Source of the DNA: Elusimicrobia bacterium GWA2_69_24 | GTDB lineage: Bacteria; Elusimicrobiota; Elusimicrobia; UBA1565 | Direction: 5' to 3' | Assembly: GCA_001799695.1 (NCBI GenBank) | Contig: MGTY01000046.1 | Span: forward strand, 1 to 57,945 | Length of the DNA: 57,945 bases | Shown here: piece by piece, positions 41,858 through 50,472 of the stretch | Layout of the letters: every line of letters starts with the position of its first letter | Position numbering within the stretch: the first letter of the stretch is position 1 | The notes under the pieces: model-generated | The model's database searches: none | What the model was told of the DNA's origin: nothing | Seen by the model: only the letters and a program-made list of their open reading frames with translations | Program-made: the position numbers and the translations under genes

Positions 41858-43068
41858 TAGAGTAGGAAGTGGGCGCGCCGGTCCAGGAACTCCCGGGCGC
41901 CCGCGTCGAAGAGTTCGATGAGCTCTTTCGGGGCCGCTCCCTGGGAGAATAGTTCGTTGAAGCGGCGGGAGCCGGTGAAGCGGGGCATTCGTTCCAGGTC
42001 CAGCGCGAATTCCTTGGGGTGCTGGTCCCGGAGCGCGGCCGCGAGGTGGGCGAAGACCTCGAGCGAGCGCAGGACCTTGCGGTCGGTGACGCGCATCCGG
42101 ACACCGGGACAGCGCCGGCCTGCGAAGACGCTCTTGGCCGGGGTGAAGGTCTCCTCTGCGAAGGAGACTCCTTTCAGTCCGGCCTTGCGCAGGCGCTGGA
42201 CCACGGCCTTGGCGTCCATCCAGGGAGCGCCGACCCAGCGGAAAGGCAGGTCGGTCCCGCGTCCGACCGATACGTTCGCCGCTTCGAAACAGGCGATGCC
42301 GGGATAGAGCGTGGCCGCGTCGAGGTCGGGGAGGTTCGGGGAGGGCCGCACCCAGGGCAGTCCGGTCTGGTCATACCATAGGCTGCGCTTCCAGTTCTTC
42401 ATCGGGACGATCTGCAGGCGCGCGCCGAGCCGGGCTTCCTGATTGTGGAGCCGCGCGATCTCTCCGATCGTGAGGCCGTGGCGCACGGGGATGGGGAAAT
42501 AGGCGATGAAGTGGCGGATGTCCGGGTCGAGGATCGGCCCTTCGACCGTCTCGCCGTTGATCGGATTGGGACGGTCGAGGACGATGAATTCGATCTCCGC
42601 TTTGGCCGCGGACTCCATGGCCATGGCCATGGTCGTGGCGTAGGTGTAGAAGCGGGCCCCCGCGTCCTGGATGTCGAAGACCAGGGCGTTGAGGCCGCGC
42701 AGGGTGTCCGGGGTGGGGGCGCGCGTGGAGCCGTAGAGGCTGTACATGGGGATGCGGGAGCCGTCGGGGAGCAGGAATATCCCCGAGCCGACTTCCTCCG
42801 ACTCCGAGGTCCCCGCGAACCCGTGCTCCGGGGAGAAGAGGGCGCGCAGCCGTACGCCGGGGGCGTTGGCGAGGACCTGGATGGTGGAGCGGCTTCCCCG
42901 ATCCAGCCCGGTCTGGTTCGTGATGAGGCCGATGGACTTGTTCTTGAGCTCGCGGAATTCGTGCTCCTCGAGGACGTCGATGCCCAGCAGGACCGGGGCG
43001 GGAGCGGGCTCCTCGGCTAGAGCCGCGGCGCCGAGCGTGAGCAGGACGGCCGCGAGCGCCGGCCTCAT
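41854..43068 (-). CDS. namZ: Exo-beta-N-acetylmuramidase NamZ (DUF1343)
   Basis: 404 residues with signal peptide (ALAAVLLTLGAAALA). Conserved DUF1343 blocks: KSIGLITNQTGLDRGSRST, LRALFSPEHGFAG, LVFDIQDAGARFYTYATTM, EFIVLDRPNPINGETVEGP, PWVRPSPNLP, CFEAANVSVGRGTDLPF. NamZ enzymes release terminal MurNAc from peptidoglycan fragments and work with NagZ. Here NagZ is divergently encoded two genes away and MltA lies directly upstream (ATGA overlap), supporting a murein-turnover role in the periplasm. Confidence 0.92.
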   Translation of the reverse strand: MRPALAAVLLTLGAAALAEEPAPAPVLLGIDVLEEHEFRELKNKSIGLITNQTGLDRGSRSTIQVLANAPGVRLRALFSPEHGFAGTSESEEVGSGIFLLPDGSRIPMYSLYGSTRAPTPDTLRGLNALVFDIQDAGARFYTYATTMAMAMESAAKAEIEFIVLDRPNPINGETVEGPILDPDIRHFIAYFPIPVRHGLTIGEIARLHNQEARLGARLQIVPMKNWKRSLWYDQTGLPWVRPSPNLPDLDAATLYPGIACFEAANVSVGRGTDLPFRWVGAPWMDAKAVVQRLRKAGLKGVSFAEETFTPAKSVFAGRRCPGVRMRVTDRKVLRSLEVFAHLAAALRDQHPKEFALDLERMPRFTGSRRFNELFSQGAAPKELIELFDAGAREFLDRRAHFLLY

Positions 43069-44294
43069 CGCTGACGGGGGGGGAGTTTCTTGATCAAGAG
43101 GTACAGGTTCCCCTTGTCCCAGACGCGGTGCGCCGTCGTCTGGGCCTGGGCGCCGTGTCCGACATACACGTCCACCCGCCCGGGGCCCTTGATGGCCCCG
43201 CCCGTGTCGTGGCAGAGGACGAAGCGGTGGACGGGTCCCTTCCCGAGCAGTCGTCCCTCCGCGTCGGCCTGGGCCATGGGGAAGGACATGAACGCGAGGG
43301 CGCCCAAAGGCACGAACTCCGGATCGACGGCGATCGAGCGGCCGGCCGTGAGCGGCTGGTTCATGGTCCCCAGGGGTTCCGCGTCCGCGGGGAGATCGAC
43401 GAGTTCGAAGAAGGTGTAGCGGGGGTTCTGGCTGAGCAGCCAGGCTTCGCCTTCGGGATGCTCCCGGAGATACTGATGGAGCGTGTCGTTGGTGAGCTTG
43501 TCGCGGGTCATGGCTCCGGAGCCGGCCACGCTCAGGCCCACGCTCTTGTAGGGGCGGGCGTTGGTGGCCGCGAACCGGGCCATCATGGTCGTGCCGTCGG
43601 TGAACTGCAGGAGGCCGGAGCCCTGGATGTGCAGGTTCAAGCGGTCGAAAGAGTCCTTGAGCCAGGCTATCTCGAGGCCCTTGCCTTCCAGGCTCTTGCG
43701 GATGTCGATGTCCCGGCGGTCGAAGTAAGGCGCGAAGCGTCCTTCGGGAGTGACCCTGCCGACGATGGTCTTCCCCTGGAGCGCCGGGTCGAACCCGCCG
43801 AGATCGGCATCGACCATGTCCGGGGGCTTCCCATAGAGGGGGTAGGAGTATTCCGCGGTGCGCTCGCGGCTCGCCGCGATGACGGGTTGATAGTAGGATG
43901 AGAAATGGGCGGAGCGGGGGGCGCTGGAGGGGCGCACGCGGTATAGGTCGAACCTTTCCTTAAGCCGGGGCCGCAGGTCCTGTCCGGCGGGAGCCGCCTT
44001 GAGCAGGGCCGCGACCTCCTCCAGGGTCTCGATGAGGAGGCGGGGGGCGACCTCGCGGTCGCCGATCCGCATCAGGTGGTCGCCTTTCGCCTCAAGGTAG
44101 GCGGCGCTGCGCTGGGCCGCGGCTTCGAACGAGGCGGGGTCCAGGTCGTCCGAAAGCTCGGGCCATTCCATCCCGGGGACGAAGTCGACGGCGCGGAAGG
44201 CGGGCTCCGGGGGGGGCTGGCGGACCTGGAGGGGCTGGGGGATGCATGCGGCGAACAGGGTCAGGGGCGCGGCGAGCAATAGTGACTTGCGCAT
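43065..44294 (-). CDS. mltA: Membrane-bound lytic transglycosylase A
   Basis: 409 residues. Lipobox LFAAC anchors it as a lipoprotein. The MltA domain has FSSYYQPVIAASRERTAEYS, YFDRRDIDI and LHIQGSGLLQFTDG. The C-terminal 3D domain has AGRSIAVDPEFVPLG and HDTGGAIKGPGRVDVYVGHG with the expected Asp residues. It cleaves the glycan strand with formation of 1,6-anhydro-MurNAc ends. First gene of a minus-strand operon (mltA-namZ-SpeE-like), with TATAAT ending 6 nt before its ATG. Confidence 0.93.
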   Translation of the reverse strand: MRKSLLLAAPLTLFAACIPQPLQVRQPPPEPAFRAVDFVPGMEWPELSDDLDPASFEAAAQRSAAYLEAKGDHLMRIGDREVAPRLLIETLEEVAALLKAAPAGQDLRPRLKERFDLYRVRPSSAPRSAHFSSYYQPVIAASRERTAEYSYPLYGKPPDMVDADLGGFDPALQGKTIVGRVTPEGRFAPYFDRRDIDIRKSLEGKGLEIAWLKDSFDRLNLHIQGSGLLQFTDGTTMMARFAATNARPYKSVGLSVAGSGAMTRDKLTNDTLHQYLREHPEGEAWLLSQNPRYTFFELVDLPADAEPLGTMNQPLTAGRSIAVDPEFVPLGALAFMSFPMAQADAEGRLLGKGPVHRFVLCHDTGGAIKGPGRVDVYVGHGAQAQTTAHRVWDKGNLYLLIKKLPPRQR

Positions 44295-44300
44295 GGCGCG

Positions 44301-44308
44301 ATTATACT
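44301..44308. promoter_or_regulatory. Overlapping divergent -10 elements between mltA and nagZ
   Basis: ATTATACT reads TATAAT on the minus strand (44306-44301), ending 6 nt before the mltA ATG at 44294. It reads TATACT on the plus strand (44303-44308), 15 nt before the nagZ ATG at 44324. The two promoters share four bases and should compete, linking expression of two murein-turnover genes. Confidence 0.65.
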
Positions 44309-44323
44309 AGAATCCTCTCCGGC

Positions 44324-46024
44324 ATGATACGTTCCCTCTCCCTCGCCGTGTCCCTGTTGTCCGCGTCGCCGGCCCATGCGGCTGACGGCGCCCCAGGGGG
44401 CGCCGTCCTCGAAGGCGCCCGCCGTTCACCTCTCGCCGTAGAGGGCGCCCTGTCCATCGAGGCCATGGCGGGCCAGGTGTTCGCGGTGGTCATCGACACG
44501 GAGATCGCCGGCCGCTACGAGTCCTACATCCGGAGCGGCAGGCTGGGCGGGGGGATGCTCCGCTGGGACCGGTTCACGGCGGACGAGTTGAAGCGGTTCA
44601 CGGGGCGCCTGCAGGAGTGGTCCGCCGGCGCTCCTGACGGGATCCCGTTTTTGGTCTCGGTGGACCATGAGGGGGGGCCCCTGTTCACTCAGAAGACGCT
44701 CGGGGCCACGATATTCCCCGGGAACATGGCCCTGGGCGCCGCCGGCTCCGAAGACCTGGCGGAGGCCGCCGCGGAGCAGAGCGCCCGCGAACTCCGGAGC
44801 CTCGGGATCCACGTGGACTTCGCTCCGGCGGTGGACGTGAATTCCAACCGGAAGAACCCCATCATCGGCGTCCGTTCCTTCGGAGAGGACCCCCGGCTGG
44901 TGGCGCGCTTCGCAGCCGCGGCCGTTCGCGGCTACTTGAAGGGAGGGGTGCTGCCCGCGGCCAAGCATTTCCCCGGGCACGGGGACACGGACACCGATTC
45001 CCATACGGGCCTGCCCCGCATCGGCAAGCGTCTGTCCCGTTTGGAGGCGGTGGAGCTGCCCCCCTTCCGGGCGGCCATCTCTGCGGGGGTGCCGCTCATC
45101 ATGACCGCCCACATCTCGGTCCCCGCCCTGGGGACGGGGGCTCTGCCGGCCACCTTCTCCCCGGAGGTGCTGGAGGGTTGGCTGAGGGGCCGGCTGGGAT
45201 TCCCAGGCGTTATCGTTTCGGACAGCCTCGATATGGGGGCCATCACCAAGGACCAGACGGTCGCCGAGGCCGCGATCCGCTCCTTTCTCGCCGGCTGCGA
45301 TCTGCTCCTCATCGGCAAGGCCGATTATCCCCCCGTCTATGAGGGATTCCTCAAGGCGGTCCGCGACGGGCGGGTCCCGAAGGAGCGTCTGGCGGCGTCG
45401 GTGGGACGCATCCTCGAACTGAAGCGGCGGACGGCGCCCGCGCCCCTCGCCCTCGGCGGGGCGGCCTCCGATCCCGGCGCGCCGCTAATCCGGCGGATTG
45501 CGGACGCGTCGGTGACCTTGCTGCGGGATGAGGCTTCGCTCATCCCCCTGAGTCTGCGCGAGGAAGAGACCCTGGCCGTCGTGCTGATGCCGTCCCCGCG
45601 CTTCAAGGCGGAGGCGGAGTCGTTCGTCCGCGAGCTGGTCCGCCGCCACGCGCGGACCGAGGCGCTCATCCTGCCCCCCGCGCCGGCGGAGGGGGACGCC
45701 GCGCGGGCGGAGGCCGCCGCCCGCAAGGCGGACGCCCTGGTGGTGGGTTCCTATCTGTGGGGAAGCGAGCCTCCGAAAGCGCAGCGGGAGCTGGTCCGGA
45801 GCCTCCTGAAGCTGCGCCGGCGCGCGGTGCTGCTCAGCCTGATGAATCCCTACGACGTCCCCCTCTACCCCGGCGCCGGGACCGTGGCGCTCCTCTATGG
45901 GCCGACGGAGGCCGCGCTGGGCGCCGCGGCGCGGCTCCTTTTCGGGGAGATCCGGCCCCAGGGACGCCTGCCGGTCAGCCTCTCCCGGCGGCTGCGTGCC
46001 GGCCGCCCTTTCCGCGGAAGGTAG
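44324..46024 (+). CDS. nagZ: Beta-N-acetylhexosaminidase NagZ-like (GH3)
   Basis: 566 residues. Signal peptide (LSLAVSLLSASPAHA), so it should be exported, unlike cytoplasmic enterobacterial NagZ. The GH3 domain has FLVSVDHEGGPLF, the His/Asp acid-base loop KHFPGHGDTDTDSH and the nucleophile Asp in VIVSDSLDMGAI. A C-terminal alpha/beta domain (about residues 390-566) makes it longer than minimal NagZ, as in Firmicute/Bacteroidete-type two-domain enzymes. It removes GlcNAc from muropeptides and complements NamZ. Just after the signal peptide is an in-frame palindromic segment related to ones in two other genes. Confidence 0.9.
   Translation: MIRSLSLAVSLLSASPAHAADGAPGGAVLEGARRSPLAVEGALSIEAMAGQVFAVVIDTEIAGRYESYIRSGRLGGGMLRWDRFTADELKRFTGRLQEWSAGAPDGIPFLVSVDHEGGPLFTQKTLGATIFPGNMALGAAGSEDLAEAAAEQSARELRSLGIHVDFAPAVDVNSNRKNPIIGVRSFGEDPRLVARFAAAAVRGYLKGGVLPAAKHFPGHGDTDTDSHTGLPRIGKRLSRLEAVELPPFRAAISAGVPLIMTAHISVPALGTGALPATFSPEVLEGWLRGRLGFPGVIVSDSLDMGAITKDQTVAEAAIRSFLAGCDLLLIGKADYPPVYEGFLKAVRDGRVPKERLAASVGRILELKRRTAPAPLALGGAASDPGAPLIRRIADASVTLLRDEASLIPLSLREEETLAVVLMPSPRFKAEAESFVRELVRRHARTEALILPPAPAEGDAARAEAAARKADALVVGSYLWGSEPPKAQRELVRSLLKLRRRAVLLSLMNPYDVPLYPGAGTVALLYGPTEAALGAAARLLFGEIRPQGRLPVSLSRRLRAGRPFRGR
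44361..44449 (+). repeat. In-frame palindromic repeat after the NagZ signal peptide
   Basis: 44361-44387 matches the amylase at 21395-21421 at 26 of 27 bases. It is followed by a perfect palindrome, GACGGCGCCCC (44384-44394) and GGGGCGCCGTC (44397-44407). Then 44396-44447 aligns to SGNH 18531-18582. A further pair, GGCGCCC (44414-44420) and GGGCGCC (44443-44449), closes the unit. All matches keep the reading frame. Confidence 0.7.
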
Positions 46025-46057
46025 GACGGCGCGCTCCCAGGACGGCGGTCCAACGGG

Positions 46058-46076
46058 GCAGCTGTGCCCGGGCACA
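46058..46076. repeat. 19-bp end repeat of the IS1380-type relic (left)
   Basis: GCAGCTGTGCCCGGGCACA, the exact reverse complement of the copy at 46748-46766. Confidence 0.65.
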
Positions 46077-46747
46077 GTTGTCCCCGCGATCCACAAGCGC
46101 GCGAAGCCTTTGACGCTGGCTTGCTCGACTATCCGCAGCCGGCGGCAAGCGGCGAAAGGACGGCCCAGCGCGCCCGATCGAAGACCGAGAAGTGGGCGCA
46201 GCCGCGCGACAACTTCAGGACCGTCTGGCCCGCGTGCCTGACCAGCTTGGCCGCCCGGCACAGCAGGCGGAAGCGCAGATCCTTGATCTCGAACTTCTCC
46301 GCACGACCGACTGCCATTTCCCGTCGGGGATCTCGCCGATGGTCTCCCGCACAGCGCAATCCAGGTCCGCCGTGATCGAGAACTCCATGCCCTGCTTGAG
46401 ACAGTACTCCATCACAGCCAGTCTGTAGCCCGCGCTATCGGACCTCACCCGCAGCTTGGTGCCCTGCGCAAGCATCCGGCGGCACTGGCCCAGAAGGCTG
46501 CGCAGCTGCGACTGCGGCGAACTATTCCCAGGGCGGAATTCAGGGCTCCTGACATCAGGCTGGAGTCGACATCCAACGTCAGGTGTCCGGGACTAATCCA
46601 GGCAAGGCGTCGAGATCCTTGATCAGGTTGCTTCGGTGGGCCAGCTCCGTCAGCAGCGGCAAGCCGGCGAACGAGGTGCTCTATTTCTCGCCCGGCGGGG
46701 ATAGCCTTGCCTGCGGATTCGGGCGGCGCCGCAGGCGGCGCCACGAG

Positions 46748-46766
46748 TGTGCCCGGGCACAGCTGC
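46748..46766. repeat. 19-bp end repeat of the IS1380-type relic (right)
   Basis: TGTGCCCGGGCACAGCTGC, inverted with respect to 46058-46076 and identical in sequence and orientation to the solo copy at 4406-4424. Confidence 0.65.
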
Positions 46767-46796
46767 TTAGCCGAGGATCGGGGGGGCGGCCCCCGC

Positions 46797-46825
46797 TTGA
46801 TTCCTCGACGGCGATTTGCTAAAGT
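46797..46825 (+). promoter_or_regulatory. Promoter TTGATT-17-TAAAGT upstream of smc
   Basis: TTGATT (46797-46802), a 17-bp spacer and TAAAGT (46820-46825). The predicted leader is about 77 nt, much longer than for other genes here. It lies just outside the relic's right end repeat. Confidence 0.5.
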
Positions 46826-46908
46826 AATACGCCTTTTCGGCACGAATTAACTAAAAGACAGCACAGGATGGACTGCTGGAGGCTCAGCGGTCCCCGGGAT
46901 CGCGTTCT

Positions 46909-49900
46909 ATGCATTTGAAAAGCATCGAGATTCAGGGCTTCAAATCCTTCGCGGATAAGACCCGGATCGAGGTCAAGCCGGGGATCACCGGCATCATCGG
47001 CCCCAATGGCTGCGGCAAATCCAACATCATGGACGCCATCCGCTGGTGCATCGGCGAGATGTCTTGGAAGTCCCTGCGCTCCGACTCCATGGTGAGCGTC
47101 ATCTTCGCGGGGACCGAGCGCCGCAACGCGGTGGGCCTGGCCGAGGTCACCCTCACTTTCGACAACGCGCGCAACCTGCTGCCCGTGCCTTACAGCGAGA
47201 TCCAGGTGTCGCGGCGGATCTTCCGGTCCGGCGAGTCGGAGTACTACTACAACAAGACCCAGTGCCGTCTGCGCGACATCCGCGAGCTCTTCCTCGACAC
47301 CGGCATCGGCAACTCGGGCTACGCCATCATCGGGCAGGGCGACGTGGACTTCATCCTGCGGTCCAAGCCCGAGGACCGCCGGGCGCTGTTCGAGGAGGCG
47401 GCCGGGGTATCCAAGTACAACGTCAAGCGCGAAGAGGCCATCCGCAAGATGGAGCACGTGGAGGTGGACCTGGGGCGCCTCCAGGACTCCGTCGCCCTCA
47501 TCGACGAGCAGATCAAGAAGCTCGACTCGGACGCCCGCAAAGCCAAGCTCTATCAGAAATACAAGGCCGAGCTCGCTTCGATGGAGGCCGGCCAGATCCT
47601 CGGCGAGGTTCGCAAGCTCGACGCGGACCTCAAGACCCAGGAGGAGCAGGCGGGGCCCCTGCGGGAGCGGATGACGGCCATGATATCGGTCGTCGACGCC
47701 GACGACGCCCGCCTCGCGGCCCTGCACCTGGAAAAGGCCGCGCAGGACGCCGCGGTCCTGGCGTCCAACCAGAAGGTCGCCGCGCTGCAGTCGGAGATCC
47801 GGATGCTGGACGAGCGGGTCCGCAACGCCAACGATTCCGCGGCCCGCGTCCTGAAGAACCTGGAGGACTCCCGCGAACAGCTGGAGGCGGAGCGCGGCCG
47901 CGCCGCGGCCATGGACCCCGAGATCGGCGGCGCCCGCCAGGCGCACGCCGAGGCCGCCGCGGCGCTGGAGCAGTGCCGCCGCGAGGAAGAGGAGTTCCGC
48001 GCGGAGCTCAACCGTCTGATCGAGGAGCGGGACGCGGCCCACGAATCCGCCAAGGCCATCCGCCAGAAGGCGCGCTCCGTCTCCGAGACGCTCCAAGGGA
48101 CTTCCCGCGAGGAGTCCGCGGCCCAGAGCCGCCAGGACAAGCTGGGCTACGAGCTGGAGCGCAACCGCAAGGAGACCGAGACCCTCGAGACCAAGCTCCA
48201 GGACCGGCGCGACGAACTCGGCCGGCTGGAGGGCGCCGCGGGAGAGCAGCGGTCCCGGCTGGACCGCGCCTGTCAGACCGTCGCGGAGCTCGAGACACGG
48301 CGCACGGACCTCTCCGGGCAGCACGCCGGCACCGGGGACGCCATCGTGGCGATGCGCGCGGAGGCCGCCGCCCTGAAGGCCCGGATCGAGGCCGTCGAGT
48401 CGCAGGGCGGCCAGGACCCCTACTGGGTCGGCGCGCACGCGGTCACCGACGCCGGGATCCCGGGGATCGCGGGCACCGTGCGCTCCCTGCTGCGGGTGCA
48501 CGACGAGCACCGCGTCTTCGTCGAGGACGCCCTGGGCGACCGGCTCTACGCGGTCGTGTGCGACGATGTCGCCGCCGCGCGGGCGGGGATCGAATTCCTC
48601 AAGTGCTGCGGCCGGGGCCGCGTCCGGTTCCTGGTGTCCAGCGCGCTCCCCGAGGGTCCCCTGTCCTCGGCGGAACTCCCGTCCGGCGCGCGGAACCTGT
48701 TGGAAGCGGTGAGCTTCGACCCCGCGCACGAACGGGTGGTCCGGCATCTTTTGGCCGAGACCTTCATGCTGGACGGAGGGCTCTACGGCCGCTGCTGGGT
48801 ATGCGGCGGCGCGCGCGAGGGCGAATCCCTCCAGATGCAGCTGTCGGACATCGGGGAGCTGCGGGGCCGTCTGGAGCGGTTCCACGGCCGCCTGGAGGCC
48901 GAACAGCGGCGGAAGGCGGAGCTGGAGGAGGCGATCCGCGCGGCGGACCGGTCGCTCGCGGAGGCCCGCGGCCGGCGGGAGACGGAATCCGCGGCGTTCC
49001 ACCGCCTGGACGGGGAGCTCCAGAACAAGCGGGAAGGCCTCAAGCTCGACGAAGGACTGCGGACCTCGATCCTCGTGGAAACCGAACGGCTCGCGTCGGA
49101 TATCACGGCCCTGCAGGAGCAGCGGTCCGGGCTCGGGCGCCGTCTGGAAGAGCTCCGGGGTCAGGAGGCCGCTCTCCAAGGCGAGGCGGACGCGGCCCAG
49201 GCCCGGGGGGCGCTCATCCACGACGGGGTCCAGCGCAAGCTCGGCGAAGAGACGCACTTCAAGCAGGTGCTCCAGGACCGCGGCGAGCGGGAACGGATCA
49301 TGAAGGACCGCCGAGACCGCCTCGTGGCGGATAAGGCCGGCATCGAGGCGTCGGCGCTCAAGCGGCAAGATCAGCAGGGCGCCTGGGAGCGCGACCTGAA
49401 GGAGTATGCCGGGGTCGTCGCCGATTCCAACCGGCAGCTCGAAGGCCTGCATCGGGGTCTCGCGGGCGGCGAGGGTGAGCTGCGGGTCCTGGTGGAGAAG
49501 CAGCAGTCCCTGCAGAAGGACTCCGAGGACCTCGAGGCCAAGCTCAAGCAGTCCCGCCACGACGCCGACGCGCTGCGGGAGGACCTGAAGAACGCGGAGC
49601 TCCGCCTCTCGGAGCTCAAGAACCGCCGCCACTACCTCTGCGGCCGGCTCTGGACGGAATGGCAGCTGAGCTACGAGGAAGCGGCCCTCCGCTACCAGGA
49701 GCAGCCGGTGGACGAGGAGCGCCTGCAGTTCCTGCGCCGGCGCATCGAGGCCCTGGGGAACATCAACATGGCGGCCCCCGAGGAGTACGAGGACTTCGTC
49801 AAGCGCCGCGACAACCTCCAGGCCCAGATCGACGACCTCAACCAGGCCCGCCAGGACCTCCACTCCGTCATCGCGAAGATCAACGCGGCGACCCGGGAGA

Positions 49901-50469
49901 ACTTCCGGCAGACGTACACCGAGGTGCGCGAGCATTTCCGCCGGCTCTACGGCATCCTCTTCGAGGGCGGGGAGGGGGACGTGGTCCTGACCGATCCCGA
50001 GAACCTGCTGGAGACCGGGGTCGAGATCGTGGCGCAGCCCCCGGGCAAGCGCCTGCAGAGCATCTCCCAGCTCTCCGGCGGGGAGAAGACTTTGACCGCC
50101 ATCGCGCTCCTGTTCGCCTTCTTCATGGTGAAGCCGTCGCCGATGTGCATGCTCGACGAGGCCGACGCGGCCCTCGACGACGCGAACATCGACCGCTTCG
50201 TGGCGATGCTGCGGGAGTTCACGGACAAGACCCAGTTCCTCATCGTCAGCCACAGCAAGAAGACCATGGAGGCCTGCGACGCCATCTACGGGATCACCAT
50301 GGAGGAGTCGGGGGTGAGCCAGATACTCTCCGTCGACTTCCGCAAGAAGAGCGGGACCGAGGCGGCGGTCGACGGCGTCGTCGAGACTCTCATCGGCGCC
50401 GCCCCCGATCTGGCCTTGGCGCCGGGCGCCGCGGGAGAGGCCGCTCCCGCCGAGGACGCTCCGCGCTGA
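46909..50469 (+). CDS. smc: Chromosome segregation ATPase Smc
   Basis: 1186 residues, the normal length for bacterial Smc. The N-terminal ATPase part has Walker A GPNGCGKSNIMDAIRWCIGE, then long coiled coils rich in Glu, Arg, Lys and Ala. The hinge has YWVGAHAVTDAGIPGIAGTV and AGIEFLKCCGRGRVRFLV. A second coiled coil is followed by the C-terminal ATPase part with signature LSGGEKTLTAIALLFAFF and Walker B MCMLDEADAALDDANI. It organises and segregates the chromosome with ScpA/ScpB, which are not encoded here. It ends 3 nt before the phosphoesterase ATG. Confidence 0.97.
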   Translation: MHLKSIEIQGFKSFADKTRIEVKPGITGIIGPNGCGKSNIMDAIRWCIGEMSWKSLRSDSMVSVIFAGTERRNAVGLAEVTLTFDNARNLLPVPYSEIQVSRRIFRSGESEYYYNKTQCRLRDIRELFLDTGIGNSGYAIIGQGDVDFILRSKPEDRRALFEEAAGVSKYNVKREEAIRKMEHVEVDLGRLQDSVALIDEQIKKLDSDARKAKLYQKYKAELASMEAGQILGEVRKLDADLKTQEEQAGPLRERMTAMISVVDADDARLAALHLEKAAQDAAVLASNQKVAALQSEIRMLDERVRNANDSAARVLKNLEDSREQLEAERGRAAAMDPEIGGARQAHAEAAAALEQCRREEEEFRAELNRLIEERDAAHESAKAIRQKARSVSETLQGTSREESAAQSRQDKLGYELERNRKETETLETKLQDRRDELGRLEGAAGEQRSRLDRACQTVAELETRRTDLSGQHAGTGDAIVAMRAEAAALKARIEAVESQGGQDPYWVGAHAVTDAGIPGIAGTVRSLLRVHDEHRVFVEDALGDRLYAVVCDDVAAARAGIEFLKCCGRGRVRFLVSSALPEGPLSSAELPSGARNLLEAVSFDPAHERVVRHLLAETFMLDGGLYGRCWVCGGAREGESLQMQLSDIGELRGRLERFHGRLEAEQRRKAELEEAIRAADRSLAEARGRRETESAAFHRLDGELQNKREGLKLDEGLRTSILVETERLASDITALQEQRSGLGRRLEELRGQEAALQGEADAAQARGALIHDGVQRKLGEETHFKQVLQDRGERERIMKDRRDRLVADKAGIEASALKRQDQQGAWERDLKEYAGVVADSNRQLEGLHRGLAGGEGELRVLVEKQQSLQKDSEDLEAKLKQSRHDADALREDLKNAELRLSELKNRRHYLCGRLWTEWQLSYEEAALRYQEQPVDEERLQFLRRRIEALGNINMAAPEEYEDFVKRRDNLQAQIDDLNQARQDLHSVIAKINAATRENFRQTYTEVREHFRRLYGILFEGGEGDVVLTDPENLLETGVEIVAQPPGKRLQSISQLSGGEKTLTAIALLFAFFMVKPSPMCMLDEADAALDDANIDRFVAMLREFTDKTQFLIVSHSKKTMEACDAIYGITMEESGVSQILSVDFRKKSGTEAAVDGVVETLIGAAPDLALAPGAAGEAAPAEDAPR

Positions 50470-50472
50470 GCC

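Larger units (their letters stand above)
46058..46766 (-). mobile_element. Decayed IS1380-family element
   Basis: This stretch holds no intact gene. On the minus strand, frames that change several times show IS1380-like transposase traces. Around 46500-46580 there is LTLDVDSSLMSG and GALNSALGIVRR. At 46290-46475 there is RVRSDSAGYRLAVMEYC followed by GMEFSITADLDCAVRETIGE and IPDGKWQ. At 46129-46290 there is LCRAAKLVRHAGQTVLKLS. The region is bounded by 19-bp inverted repeats and is only about 0.7 kb, so much of the transposase is deleted. The remaining 46025-46057 and 46767-46908 hold only the smc promoter and leader. Confidence 0.65.
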
